From positions 1 through 35,177 of the forward strand of contig MGBO01000012.1 in NCBI GenBank assembly GCA_001788295.1: a DNA stretch of 35,177 nt. The letters run 5' to 3'. A program made the position numbers and the translations under genes. The notes beneath the pieces are model-generated. The model saw nothing but the letters and a program-made list of their open reading frames with translations, had not been told where the DNA came from and searched no databases. This DNA is from Candidatus Roizmanbacteria bacterium RIFOXYC1_FULL_41_16. Lineage in GTDB: Bacteria; Patescibacteriota; Microgenomatia; UBA1406. Below, piece by piece: positions 1 to 8,256 of the stretch (the first letter of the stretch is position 1; each line of letters starts with the position of its first letter).

Positions 1-39
1 AAGATTGAGTTTCACGACTGCTTTTATTTTTTTAGCCAT
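1..39 (-). CDS. rplK: Ribosomal protein L11 (uL11), N-terminal fragment cut by window edge
   Basis: Reading the minus strand from base 39 gives MAKKIKAVVKLNL, which matches the conserved start of ribosomal protein L11 (MAKK..K.VKL..PAG in the family). Only 13 residues are inside the window. The ATG follows the nusG stop with no spacer (TAA-ATG), so the two are almost certainly translationally coupled. The order secE-nusG-rplK is one of the most conserved bacterial gene orders and supports the call despite the short fragment. Confidence 0.85.
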   Translation of the reverse strand, partial: MAKKIKAVVKLNL

Positions 40-594
40 TTAAATTTTCTGAATTTGCAAAAAGTCTAAATCGATTGGAGTTTCCCGACCGAAAATAGAA
101 ATCAAAACTTTAACCTTACCCTGATCTTCGTCAACACTCTGAACAGTTCCCAAAAAGTCGGTGAAAGGACCGTCAATTATTTTGACCGCTTCACCTTTTG
201 AGAATTTAGCTTTAAACTTCGGCGCTTCATCACGTGTAAACTTCATAATAGCTTCAACTTCTTTTTCAGAAATTGGAGTTGGTTTATTACCGGCGCCCAC
301 AAATCCGGTGACGCCTTCGGTGGTACGAACCACGAGCCAACTATCATCGTCCAAGACCATATTGACCAAAATATAACCCGGAAAAAGCTTTTCTTTAATC
401 TGCTTTTTCTTACCTTGCTTAATCGTAATGACATCCTTCATGGGAATGATGATTTCAAAAACAAATTTTTCAAAACCAAGTGTTTTGATTCTTTGTTCAA
501 GAGAAGTTTTGGTTTTTTGTTCGTAGCCGGCCTGTGTATGAACGACATACCACTTGGCTTCTGGCGGCACTGTTTTTTTAGGTTCCTCTGTCAT
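40..594 (-). CDS. nusG: Transcription termination/antitermination factor NusG
   Basis: NusG binds RNA polymerase and links it to the ribosome and to Rho. The 184-aa protein has the usual two-part plan. The NGN domain (about residues 14-120) carries WYVVHTQAGYEQK and the signature LFPGYILVNM. A C-terminal KOW domain (about 130-184) contains FSKGEAVKIIDGPFTDFLGTV. Length is normal. It lies 2 bases after secE and its TAA stop touches the rplK ATG, so it is inside a secE-nusG-rplK operon. No Shine-Dalgarno sequence precedes the ATG. No odd features were seen. Confidence 0.97.
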   Translation of the reverse strand: MTEEPKKTVPPEAKWYVVHTQAGYEQKTKTSLEQRIKTLGFEKFVFEIIIPMKDVITIKQGKKKQIKEKLFPGYILVNMVLDDDSWLVVRTTEGVTGFVGAGNKPTPISEKEVEAIMKFTRDEAPKFKAKFSKGEAVKIIDGPFTDFLGTVQSVDEDQGKVKVLISIFGRETPIDLDFLQIQKI

Positions 595-596
595 TT

Positions 597-791
597 TTAT
601 CTTAATTTTAAAATTAATTGTAGAGAACTAGCAAATAAGAAGTCAAACAAACCAATATAGACTCCCAGCAAAAAAGAAATTATAACAACAATCATAGATA
701 GTTGCAATGCATCCTTTCGAGAAGGCCAGTCGACTTTTTTAAGCTCTTGACCGATATTTTGTGCCCAGCTGGTATTTACTGACTTATTCAT
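597..791 (-). CDS. secE: Preprotein translocase subunit SecE
   Basis: SecE is the small clamp subunit of the SecYEG protein-conducting channel in the cytoplasmic membrane. The 64-aa product has the single-helix form found in most bacteria: an amphipathic segment with the signature ELKKVDWPSRKDALQLS (residues 16-32), then one membrane helix (SMIVVIISFLLGVYIGLFDF). It heads the secE-nusG-rplK operon. A TATAAT box lies 9 bases upstream of the ATG, suggesting a very short or absent 5' leader. rpmG, often found just upstream of secE, is not present here. Confidence 0.95.
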   Translation of the reverse strand: MNKSVNTSWAQNIGQELKKVDWPSRKDALQLSMIVVIISFLLGVYIGLFDFLFASSLQLILKLR

Positions 792-800
792 TGATTACTA

Positions 801-820
801 ATTATACAACAGAGTCTGTT
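801..820 (-). promoter_or_regulatory. secE promoter -10 with adjoining small inverted repeat
   Basis: On the minus strand TATAAT occupies 806-801, leaving 9 bases before the secE ATG. No good -35 box is visible at the proper distance. Directly upstream, at 808-820, is the inverted repeat AACAG-ACT-CTGTT, which falls in the -35/-10 spacer. On the plus strand this repeat is followed by a short T run, so it could also be a weak terminator. Either role is inference. Confidence 0.5.
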
Positions 821-835
821 TTTAATAAATAAGAA

Positions 836-3430
836 TTACGGTTGGGTGGTTAAAGTGGGCTCGGGCGGTGTTGGAGTCGCGGTGGGGGCTGGATCCTGAT
901 TAATTCCAATAGTTAAACTTGATTTAGTTTCCTTATCTTTCTCGTTTTTGGCCCGAAATTCTAATTGATATATCCCATCAGACAAATGCAAGTTCTGATC
1001 AATAACCGACTCAGTTGTGGTGATCTTAGTTTCGTTATTAACCAATACCTCAAAACTCTTTAGCTTTAAGTTGGAGATGACTTTAGCATAAATTCGAAAA
1101 TCATTACTGTTGATCCGGGTTTTGTCTTTTGGTTCGTTTATTTGCAAACTGATATCATCGAGGTTGCCATCGGAAACTTCTGTTGGCGGTTTCCATCTAT
1201 CGTCACCCTGTTCCCTAGCCCATCGATCAATCGCTTCCTGCCAACGGTTCTTACCATCAATGGAAAGAGGATCCTGTTCTTTAACCACAAAAAAGTCTTT
1301 TTCTTCGTAATTACCAGAAGCAATCTCGGATGGGTTGGCAAGCTTGCCAGAACTTTTGGAAATCTTCAGTTTTTGATAATATGGCGATTCAGATTTAGGC
1401 TCGGTACCGTCGACAAAATACTCGGATCTGGTGGGAGAACCAGAGTGAGGCAGAAGTCCAAACAGAGCATCAATTTCCATTGCGTTGACATTGTCCGGCT
1501 TGTCCATAATTCCATCAGAATAACCTTGAGAGAAGGCCTCCAGAAATATTCGTCGCCAGATTGGTGCCGCACCGCTGATTCCTGAAGCCAAGGCTTGGTT
1601 CATGGGTGAATTATCGTTATTACCAACCCAAACGCCCACAACCAAATCATTGGTGTAGCCGATGGTCCAGTTATCGCGCTTGTCATCAGTAGTTCCGGTT
1701 TTGGCCGCCACAGTTCGGCCGCCAATATTTAAATAATTATTCTCTCCAAAACTAAGCAATCGGGCGTTATTGTCGGTAAGAATATGAGAAATAATAAAGG
1801 CGGTTTCTCTGGAAAAAATTGGCTTATGAATAGGCTTCTTGGCCTTAAAGATATTACGATTTCGATAGTTTTTGACTTCGATAATACTTGATAAGCTAGT
1901 CGAGGTTCCTTCGTTAGCCATGGCGGTGTAAGCAGCCACCAGGTCAATTAATCTCACTTCCCCACCTCCCAATGTTAAGGATAGTCCAAAACGTTCCAAA
2001 TTCTGCTGAGTGGGAGCCATTGTTGTTAGGCCGGCTTCATAAAGAGTTTGGAGTAAATTCTTAACACCAACTTGAGAAAGAACTTTTACAGCCGTGACAT
2101 TGATTGAACTGCCCAAGGCTATTCGAATCTGAATTGGCCCGTGATATTTACCATCGTAATTTTTGGGAATATATGGCTTCTCATTTTCCTGACCACTGGA
2201 AAACTCAGTTTCAACATCCATTAAGACACTGGAAGCTGTCATGCCGTTCTCCAGTGCCAAACCATAAGTAAAAGGCTTCAAAGTAGAACCGGGCTGGCGC
2301 AAACCCAAGGCGGCATTAAATTTACCAAACTCCTCGTCGTTAAAGTCGACCGATCCAACCATGGCTAGGATTTCGCCAGTTTTAGGATCAGCAATCACGA
2401 CCGCGGCATTGGAAATATCCAAACCTTGAGTATTGGCCATTTCTTCGGAAACAATTTTTTCAACTGCTTTTTGTAATTTTAAATCCAAGGTGCTTTTAAT
2501 AATTAAACCTTTCTGGTATAAAACATTACTTGACAGCTGTTCATCCAGAAGATCCTTTAAATAAAAAATAAAGTGAGGCGCCGGAAAAGAGGCTTTCCTC
2601 TTATCAAATTTTATCTGAGGTAAGGCTTCCAAACTGGCTTGTTCCTGATCACGAGTAATATGCCTGTCTTCACGCATTCGGCGAAGCACCTGTTCTGTTC
2701 GATCTAGGTAGGCCCCTTTTTCACCAATAAACGGTGAGTAACGGCTCGGGCTTTGAGGAAAACCAGCTAAAATGGCTGATTGCACCAGGCTCAAATCCTG
2801 AGCATGCTTACCAAAGTAATACTGGCTCGCCGATTCCACTCCCCAGGCAGTGCCACCATATGGAGTTTGATTAAGATACATTTCCAAAATCTGATCTTTG
2901 CTGTAGCGACGTTCAAGCTCAACTGCCAAAATCAACTCTTTAACCTTTCTCATCATTGTTTGTTCGGTTGTAAGAAGAGAGTTTTTAATCAGCTGCTGTG
3001 TTAAAGTTGAACCACCACCCTCAATACGACGAAACAGAATATTCTTAATCAATGATCGAGCAATTCCCCATAGCGAAAAACCCTGGTGCTTATAGAAATT
3101 CTTATCTTCAATCGCCAAAGTGGCGTTAACTAGATCAGGAGAAATTTCGTCTAGAGTCACTGGAATAATATTCTTGTCATCGTATATCTGATAGATGACT
3201 TTGTTGTTTCTGTCCAAAACCGAACTTGAGTACCGAGCGTTTTTAGTAATATTATCTGGCGTTGGTAAGTCTCTGGCAATTAACAATATTGAAAAAACAG
3301 GAATAATGATAAATAGACCGACCAACAAACCCAAATAAACCATCGGGTTGTTAAGCTTACCTTTAAAAAGACTTAGTGAGCGACGCCGCAAATTCCGCTT
3401 GCGAAAGGAATGGGCAAAGTCATAAACCAT
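836..3430 (-). CDS. Bifunctional class A penicillin-binding protein (PBP1A-like)
   Basis: This enzyme polymerises peptidoglycan glycan strands and cross-links the peptides outside the cytoplasmic membrane. The 864-aa protein begins with a basic cytoplasmic tail and one membrane anchor (about 30-53). The GT51 transglycosylase domain (about 80-260) carries EDKNFYKHQG, GGSTLTQQLIKN and ELERRYSKDQILEMYLNQ. The transpeptidase domain (about 325-620) has the active-site SxxK in RQPGSTLKPF, SIN for the SxN motif and KTGT for the KTG box. The C-terminus adds an Ig-like beta region (about 760-845) and a Pro/Thr-rich tail. The start sits about 8 bases from a -10 box shared with the divergent recG-side operon. 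Confidence 0.95.
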   Translation of the reverse strand: MVYDFAHSFRKRNLRRRSLSLFKGKLNNPMVYLGLLVGLFIIIPVFSILLIARDLPTPDNITKNARYSSSVLDRNNKVIYQIYDDKNIIPVTLDEISPDLVNATLAIEDKNFYKHQGFSLWGIARSLIKNILFRRIEGGGSTLTQQLIKNSLLTTEQTMMRKVKELILAVELERRYSKDQILEMYLNQTPYGGTAWGVESASQYYFGKHAQDLSLVQSAILAGFPQSPSRYSPFIGEKGAYLDRTEQVLRRMREDRHITRDQEQASLEALPQIKFDKRKASFPAPHFIFYLKDLLDEQLSSNVLYQKGLIIKSTLDLKLQKAVEKIVSEEMANTQGLDISNAAVVIADPKTGEILAMVGSVDFNDEEFGKFNAALGLRQPGSTLKPFTYGLALENGMTASSVLMDVETEFSSGQENEKPYIPKNYDGKYHGPIQIRIALGSSINVTAVKVLSQVGVKNLLQTLYEAGLTTMAPTQQNLERFGLSLTLGGGEVRLIDLVAAYTAMANEGTSTSLSSIIEVKNYRNRNIFKAKKPIHKPIFSRETAFIISHILTDNNARLLSFGENNYLNIGGRTVAAKTGTTDDKRDNWTIGYTNDLVVGVWVGNNDNSPMNQALASGISGAAPIWRRIFLEAFSQGYSDGIMDKPDNVNAMEIDALFGLLPHSGSPTRSEYFVDGTEPKSESPYYQKLKISKSSGKLANPSEIASGNYEEKDFFVVKEQDPLSIDGKNRWQEAIDRWAREQGDDRWKPPTEVSDGNLDDISLQINEPKDKTRINSNDFRIYAKVISNLKLKSFEVLVNNETKITTTESVIDQNLHLSDGIYQLEFRAKNEKDKETKSSLTIGINQDPAPTATPTPPEPTLTTQP

Positions 3431-3434
3431 TATG

Positions 3435-3470
3435 TTATATTATAATATAAAGATGAATTCAATACGTCAA
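3435..3470. promoter_or_regulatory. Bidirectional promoter with palindromic -10 region
   Basis: The 16-base perfect palindrome TTATATTATAATATAA (3435-3450) holds a TATAAT on each strand: 3441-3446 (plus), 6 bases before the ATG at 3453, and 3444-3439 (minus), 8 bases before the penicillin-binding protein ATG at 3430. On the minus strand TTGACG (3470-3465) is a candidate -35; its spacer is 16 bases to TATATT or 20 to TATAAT. No good -35 is seen for the plus strand. Both genes would be made as leaderless or nearly leaderless mRNAs. Confidence 0.6.
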
Positions 3471-3566
3471 CTAATCAAACTGACCAAGAAAAACCTGGCA
3501 AAAATTGTCATTGTGCTGGCTTTGACAGTCATGCTTTTTTCTTCGGTAGTTGTTTACTTTTTATGA
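3453..3566 (+). CDS. Small single-span membrane peptide of unknown function (37 aa)
   Basis: This ORF is missing from the track because of its size. ATG at 3453 opens a 37-residue frame, MNSIRQLIKLTKKNLAKIVI followed by VLALTVMLFSSVVVYFL, ending in TGA. It has a basic N-terminal third and one strongly hydrophobic helix, so an N-in or signal-anchor topology is likely. Its stop overlaps the recG start in an ATGA arrangement, typical of translational coupling. A TATAAT box lies 6 bases before the ATG. I do not recognise a family. It may be a real membrane microprotein or mainly a coupling leader for recG. Confidence 0.55.
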   Translation: MNSIRQLIKLTKKNLAKIVIVLALTVMLFSSVVVYFL

Positions 3567-5548
3567 ACCTTTATAGCAGTCTAACCTCCATTCCAGGAAT
3601 TGGTCCCAGCACTTATCTTAAATTAAATCGCCTAGGTTTGGAAAGCGTTCTTGACCTCTTGCAACTCTACCCGACTCGACACGACGATTATTCCTTAATT
3701 AGCAGCATTGCTTTTTTACAAACGGGCGAAACAGTAACGATCAAAGCCACTGTTGTTAGCAGTAGTCAAAACTTAACCAGACGTAATTTTGCAGTACAAA
3801 CATTGAAAATTAAAGATCAGTCAGACACGATTGAGGCAATCTGGTTTAATCAACCCTATGTTCTTAGGCAATTTAAATCGGGACAAACGTATTTATTCAG
3901 CGGCAAAGTCTCACAATTTGGATCAAAGCTGGTGTTATTAGTGGCAGAGTATGAACCTGAAGACACAATACAAATTCATACCGCCAGGTTTGTTCCTTAT
4001 TACACCGGTCGCCTTGGTGTGTCCAGTAAGGTTTTAAGACAGAAAATATTTTATGTTTTGGGTCAATTGACTGCAAAAGACTTTATGCTCGATCCAATTC
4101 CAAAACTAAGTCAACTAAAATTACTTTCCAGTCAGCAGGCTCTAATCAATATTCATTTTCCTAAAAACGCACTTTTACTCAAACAAGCTAAAGAAAGACT
4201 GGCTTTTGAACAATTATTAGACCTAAAATTAAACCAATTACAAAAACAAATTAACCTGCAAACAAAATCCGGACCTAAAATAACTATCGATGTCAGACAG
4301 CTAGGTCAGTTTTTTGTTAAGAACCTGCCTTTTCAACTAACCGCTAGTCAACATAAAACAATCAGTGAGATCAATGACGATTTTGGCAGCAAACAACCTC
4401 TCGATCGAATTTTAATGGGTGACGTTGGCAGCGGCAAAACTGTGATAATGGCTTACGCCGCTTATTTAATGGCAAAAGCCGGTTATCAAGCCGTGATTAT
4501 GGCTCCAACCGAGGCATTAGCGCACCAGCATTACCAAAGTTTTGGTGAGTTATTGAAGTTTGCCAATGTAAAATGCGGCTTGTTAACCGCCAAAAACAAG
4601 ATAAGTAATCTCGATCAATATTCGATTTTAATCGGGACTCACGCACTGCTTTATGCCAAGCTGAATTTTACCAAAATTGGCTTATTGATTATAGATGAAC
4701 AACACAAATTTGGCGTCAGTCAACGACAGGTTCTGACAGACGATAAACACTGGCAGCCTTTTGTCCTAATGGTGTCAGCAACACCCATTCCCCGATCGTT
4801 GGCCCTAACTCTTTATGGCCAAACCCAGGTTTCATATTTAACCGAAAGTCCTAATTCATTCCTAGTCAAAACTTATTTGGTTCCTGAAAGCAAGCATTTA
4901 AAGAGTTATCAATGGATTCGAAATCAAATAAAGGCGCATCAGGTTCAGATATACGTTGTTTGTGCCGCAATTGAAAACAAGCAAGGCAGAATTAACGAGC
5001 TCAAAACCGTGACTCAAGAGAAGGAAAAATTACAAGAATTGCTGCCGGAATTGAGAATAGAGAGCATTCACAGCAAACATCCGCAAAAAAACGAGTATTT
5101 GAATCAATTCCGTAAGCACGCACTGGATATTTTGATCACCACTTCTCTGATTGAAGTCGGTCTGGATATTGGCAACGCCAGTATTATGTTGATTGAGGAT
5201 GCGGATCGATTTGGACTTAGCCAGTTACACCAACTTCGAGGTCGTATTGGTCGCCGGGGCCAACAGGCTTTTTGTTTTTTATTTTCCCAAAGCCAAACAC
5301 CCTCGATTTTATCACGCTTAAGAGTACTTGAAAAAAACCATAATGCTTTAGAGATAGCCACTTTGGATCTGAAGCTACGCGGGCCTGGCGATCTGCTGGG
5401 AACGGCCCAACATGGCTTTAGTTTTGTTAAAACTGAGGATCTTTTAAACACTTCTTTAATTGAAACCATAGCCAAAACAGCAAAACAAATTCTTGCTAAT
5501 TATGAAACTAAGGGTTATACTTCAATATTAGTTAATAAATTTACCTAA
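3563..5548 (+). CDS. recG: ATP-dependent DNA helicase RecG
   Basis: RecG is a superfamily 2 double-strand translocase that regresses stalled forks and remodels branched DNA. At 661 aa it is a little shorter than the usual 680-820. The N-terminal wedge/OB region (about 1-150) includes GETVTIKATVVSS. The helicase core has Walker A (MGDVGSGKT), motif II as DEQHKFGV (DEQHRFGV in most homologues), motif III (VSATPIPRSLALTLYG), and motifs V-VI (TTSLIEVGLDIGNAS, QLHQLRGRIGRRG). It overlaps the upstream 37-aa ORF by 4 bases and heads a run with rpmF, nusB, rnc and rpsP, all close or overlapping. Confidence 0.96.
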   Translation: MNLYSSLTSIPGIGPSTYLKLNRLGLESVLDLLQLYPTRHDDYSLISSIAFLQTGETVTIKATVVSSSQNLTRRNFAVQTLKIKDQSDTIEAIWFNQPYVLRQFKSGQTYLFSGKVSQFGSKLVLLVAEYEPEDTIQIHTARFVPYYTGRLGVSSKVLRQKIFYVLGQLTAKDFMLDPIPKLSQLKLLSSQQALINIHFPKNALLLKQAKERLAFEQLLDLKLNQLQKQINLQTKSGPKITIDVRQLGQFFVKNLPFQLTASQHKTISEINDDFGSKQPLDRILMGDVGSGKTVIMAYAAYLMAKAGYQAVIMAPTEALAHQHYQSFGELLKFANVKCGLLTAKNKISNLDQYSILIGTHALLYAKLNFTKIGLLIIDEQHKFGVSQRQVLTDDKHWQPFVLMVSATPIPRSLALTLYGQTQVSYLTESPNSFLVKTYLVPESKHLKSYQWIRNQIKAHQVQIYVVCAAIENKQGRINELKTVTQEKEKLQELLPELRIESIHSKHPQKNEYLNQFRKHALDILITTSLIEVGLDIGNASIMLIEDADRFGLSQLHQLRGRIGRRGQQAFCFLFSQSQTPSILSRLRVLEKNHNALEIATLDLKLRGPGDLLGTAQHGFSFVKTEDLLNTSLIETIAKTAKQILANYETKGYTSILVNKFT

Positions 5549-5558
5549 AGACTAAAAT

Positions 5559-5711
5559 ATGGCACCATTACCAAAAAGACGTTTTTCAACTTCTCGTAAA
5601 CTAAAGCGTTTTAGTACCCGCAAGATTTCTCTTAAAAGTACCAATACCTGTAAACATTGCGGTTCTTTAAAATTGCCTCATCGAGCTTGTCCTAAATGTC
5701 TTAAAAAATGA
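5559..5711 (+). CDS. rpmF: Ribosomal protein L32 (bL32)
   Basis: The ORF was too short for the track. The 50-aa product starts MAPLPKRRFSTSRK, close to the family's MAVPKRR/KTSKSR start. It has the zinc-ribbon cysteine pairs CKHCGSLKLPHRACPKC (C31, C34, C44, C47), the metal-binding C+ form of L32. It begins 10 bases after recG and its TGA overlaps the nusB ATG (ATGA), so it is part of the same transcript. No Shine-Dalgarno sequence is visible. Confidence 0.93.
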   Translation: MAPLPKRRFSTSRKLKRFSTRKISLKSTNTCKHCGSLKLPHRACPKCLKK

Positions 5712-6094
5712 AAACCGATAAGGATCCTCGGCATCTAAAACGAATTCGCCTTTTTAAAGCTTTATATTCTCGCCAATTTCCCAACACAAAAGCCGGAAGG
5801 TTAAATAATCAGGAAACACTAGAATTTAAACTTATTACCGAGCATTTAGAGTCGATTAACCAGTTAATAGATCGATATTCAACTAAATTTGGAGTCAGCA
5901 AGATGTCTAAACTTGATTTAAGTATCTTACAACTTGGTGTTTACGAACTGACTGTCAGCAAAAAAGAACCGGTTAAAGTGGTTATTGACGAGTGTATCGA
6001 ACTTGCTAAAGAGTTTGGAGGGACACGTTCACCCAATCTTATTAACGGTATCTTAGGCAAATTAATTGAAAACAAAAATGAAGACCAAAATTGA
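5708..6094 (+). CDS. nusB: Transcription antitermination factor NusB
   Basis: NusB, with NusE (S10), binds boxA RNA and supports antitermination of rRNA operons. The 128-aa all-helical protein has RIRLFKALYSRQF near the N-terminus. The C-terminal signature is KMSKLDLSILQLGVYEL followed by PVKVVIDECIELAKEFGG and the terminal NLINGILGKL, all typical of NusB. Length is slightly short. It overlaps rpmF by 4 bases and rnc by 17 bases, so it sits in a tightly packed operon of RNA-processing and ribosomal genes. Confidence 0.93.
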   Translation: MKTDKDPRHLKRIRLFKALYSRQFPNTKAGRLNNQETLEFKLITEHLESINQLIDRYSTKFGVSKMSKLDLSILQLGVYELTVSKKEPVKVVIDECIELAKEFGGTRSPNLINGILGKLIENKNEDQN

Positions 6095-6770
6095 AGATTT
6101 GCAAAAGAAAATCAGGCACCATTTTCATAATTCGGAGTTGTTGTTATCGGCTTTAACTCATCCTTCTTTTTTAAACGAAAACAAACTTGAACGTGACTCT
6201 TATCAACGCTTGGAATTTTTGGGCGACGCTGTTTTGGAATTTTTAGCCTCTGATTTTTTGTTTAAGCACTTTAGTCAGATCCGCGAGGGGCGGCTGACCG
6301 AAATTAGAGCCGCTCTGGTTCGAACAGAAAATTTGGCTAAAGTGGCATTAAAGTTAGACCTGGGTAGCTGCTTGTTTATTTCCAAAGGGGAAGAGCTTAA
6401 TTTAGGACGAGTTAATGTTAATATATTGGCAGATACTTTGGAAGCTTTAATTGCGGCAATTTATCTCGACAGCACACTTGAGAGCGCCAAACTATTTTTT
6501 AATCATTTTATCAAGCCCGAACTTGAGGAAATTATCAGTCAGAAGCTGTATGTCGACGCCAAAACTAAACTTCAGGAATATCTTCAAGCCAAATATAAGA
6601 CCACTCCAATTTATAAGCTATTGTCTTTAAATGAAAAAGACAATTTTGATGGTTTTAAAATCGGGGTTTATCTTAACAGCAAATTGCTCGCCTCAGGCCT
6701 GGGTAAAAATAAGCGTCTGGCAGAGCAGCAGGCTGCCAAAAACGCGCTTGGAAAAATAAACTCGCTTTGA
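6078..6770 (+). CDS. rnc: Ribonuclease III
   Basis: RNase III cuts double-stranded RNA, including rRNA precursors. The catalytic domain (about 1-150) has the signature QRLEFLGDAVLEFL with the metal-binding Glu and Asp. The second acidic site is in ILADTLEALIAAIYLD. A dsRNA-binding domain (about 155-230) begins DAKTKLQEYLQAKYKTTPIY and ends with the lysine-rich RLAEQQAAKNALGKI helix. I chose the ATG at 6078 (230 aa). The track start at 6066 is a TTG that would lengthen the overlap with nusB. The gene lies between nusB and rpsP in the recG-side operon. Confidence 0.95.
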   Translation: MKTKIEDLQKKIRHHFHNSELLLSALTHPSFLNENKLERDSYQRLEFLGDAVLEFLASDFLFKHFSQIREGRLTEIRAALVRTENLAKVALKLDLGSCLFISKGEELNLGRVNVNILADTLEALIAAIYLDSTLESAKLFFNHFIKPELEEIISQKLYVDAKTKLQEYLQAKYKTTPIYKLLSLNEKDNFDGFKIGVYLNSKLLASGLGKNKRLAEQQAAKNALGKINSL

Positions 6771-6782
6771 TATCATACTATT

Positions 6783-7010
6783 ATGGCTGTCAAAATTCGT
6801 TTAATGCGCTTAGGCAAAAAAAACAAACCTTTTTATCGGATTGTGGTGATTGATAGTAAAAGTCCCCGCAACTCTACTTATTTGGAAAACTTAGGCAACT
6901 ATGATCCCAATTTGGACAAAGATAAAGTTAAGATTGATTCGGAACGAGTCAAATTTTGGAAAGAGCGTGGTGCTGTAGTCTCCAAGGGTCTTTTACGTAT
7001 TCTTAAATAA
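6783..7010 (+). CDS. rpsP: Ribosomal protein S16 (bS16)
   Basis: The 75-aa product MAVKIRLMRLGKKNKPFYRI followed by VVIDSKSPRNS and LGNYDPN is a textbook S16, an assembly protein of the 30S body. It starts 12 bases after rnc. TATCAT lies 6 bases before its ATG and overlaps the rnc stop, so an extra leaderless promoter is possible in addition to read-through. It ends only 5 bases from the convergent pilO stop, and no intrinsic terminator is visible between them. Confidence 0.96.
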   Translation: MAVKIRLMRLGKKNKPFYRIVVIDSKSPRNSTYLENLGNYDPNLDKDKVKIDSERVKFWKERGAVVSKGLLRILK

Positions 7011-7015
7011 TCCTT

Positions 7016-7690
7016 TTAGTCAAACGGGTTACCTTTGTTTTCGTAATCTTCTCCAACTTCGGTTGATTCTATAGGAGTATAGTAACGCTTAATTTGTTCA
7101 AGAATGAGCTGATCGGTTTTATCCAAAGGTCGAATTGGCTCGTTTTGAAGCTCAATATTGGGCTTGTAAGCGTATATATTGACTTCTAAATTAGTCAGTA
7201 CCCGCTTCTCACCAGACAAGTTAACACTATCAATGGTCAATAGTTTACCGGTAATAGACTTATATTCTTTTAAAAATGCCATAAACTGTTCCAAAGTTCC
7301 GGTACCAACTAAATTTAACGACTGTAGCTCGAGGCTGTCGGGCTGTATTTCGTGATATTTTAAATCATAAGACTGAATTGAAAAGCGAGTTTTTTTACTA
7401 ATTTGGTCAATCAAGCCAATCACTTGATAATAATTGAATTCATCCGGCAAAAAAGTTCCCAGCTTAGAAGCGTTAGCTGATAATTCCAAAACCGCTTCGT
7501 GATCGACCTGATCCAGATTAACCAAAGACAGCGACTGTAATTTTTCAATCTCTATTTTTGTTTGATTAATTTTGTTAATCAGCCAAAGTGTCGCTAAGAT
7601 CATTAAAATAATAAAAACAATTAAAGCCAGAAAATAATAACGAAGCTTTTTTATAATCAATTTGATCAGTTCAGATTTTGGCTTGCTCAT
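7016..7690 (-). CDS. pilO: PilO-like type IV pilus inner-membrane assembly protein
   Basis: PilO pairs with PilN to form the periplasm- or exterior-facing part of the pilus alignment complex. The protein has a short basic cytoplasmic tail, one membrane helix (YFLALIVFIILMILATLWLI), a coiled-coil stretch (INKINQTKIEIEKLQSLSL) and an alpha/beta domain resembling the PilO ferredoxin-like fold. Sequence conservation in this family is weak, so position after pilN is the main evidence. I favour ATG 7690 (MSKPKSEL). The track start at 7705 is also an ATG but overlaps pilN by 35 bases. It is the last gene of the long minus-strand pilus operon. Confidence 0.75.
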   Translation of the reverse strand: MSKPKSELIKLIIKKLRYYFLALIVFIILMILATLWLINKINQTKIEIEKLQSLSLVNLDQVDHEAVLELSANASKLGTFLPDEFNYYQVIGLIDQISKKTRFSIQSYDLKYHEIQPDSLELQSLNLVGTGTLEQFMAFLKEYKSITGKLLTIDSVNLSGEKRVLTNLEVNIYAYKPNIELQNEPIRPLDKTDQLILEQIKRYYTPIESTEVGEDYENKGNPFD

Positions 7691-8255
7691 TGAAAAGAAG
7701 TTCATTAAACTTTAAAATAAAATCGATTTTGTAAGTCACTAGTTCGGTTTTCTTATCTATCACCGAATTAATGGCGCGGATTTCCAAAAGGCTAAAATAT
7801 TTAATCACTTTTGGTGACTCCAATAGATTGATCAATTTATAAATGTCATCTAGTTTACTGGTCGATAAAGTTACTTCTACCTCATGTTCACGATCAAGCT
7901 TGTAATTATCCACGATAAAAGAATCAAATTGATAGATGTGATTCAAAAGAAATTGATGATAAAGATAGTACTCGGGATACGCAGAATAAACAATCTTAAT
8001 CTGATCTAATTTTTTCAAACCATACAGAGCCTTGGTGAGCTCTTCGGTCGTGTATTCATGGCCGGTTTCTGTAACATACTGTTTGTTGGAAAGCGTTGTT
8101 AATTCCTTTTGAAAAAGCACAAATCTAATAAAAAGCCCTAGGTAGAAGAGCAATAAAAAAACCGTAACCGAGACCATAATAATTAACCAACGACTCCGAT
8201 AGCTTCGATAAATTTCGCTTTTTTTCCAACCTCTGATCAAATTGATCTTGTACAT
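7671..8255 (-). CDS. pilN: PilN-like type IV pilus assembly protein
   Basis: The N-terminus MYKINLIRGW contains the INL motif through which PilN binds the groove of cytoplasmic PilM. One membrane helix follows (WLIIMVSVTVFLLLFYLGLFIRFVLF), then a helical stalk and an alpha/beta exterior domain (about 95-185). The 194-aa length fits the family. The start codon lies 1 base after the pilM TAG (TAGTATG), and its 3' end overlaps pilO, giving the standard pilM-pilN-pilO order. PilP and PilQ are absent from the locus. Confidence 0.8.
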   Translation of the reverse strand: MYKINLIRGWKKSEIYRSYRSRWLIIMVSVTVFLLLFYLGLFIRFVLFQKELTTLSNKQYVTETGHEYTTEELTKALYGLKKLDQIKIVYSAYPEYYLYHQFLLNHIYQFDSFIVDNYKLDREHEVEVTLSTSKLDDIYKLINLLESPKVIKYFSLLEIRAINSVIDKKTELVTYKIDFILKFNELLFNEQAKI

Positions 8256-8256
8256 A

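Noticed and set aside
1142-1585. 147-aa plus-strand ORF opposite the penicillin-binding protein gene
   Set aside because: It is entirely antisense to a well-supported gene, its composition is not protein-like, and it has no motif.
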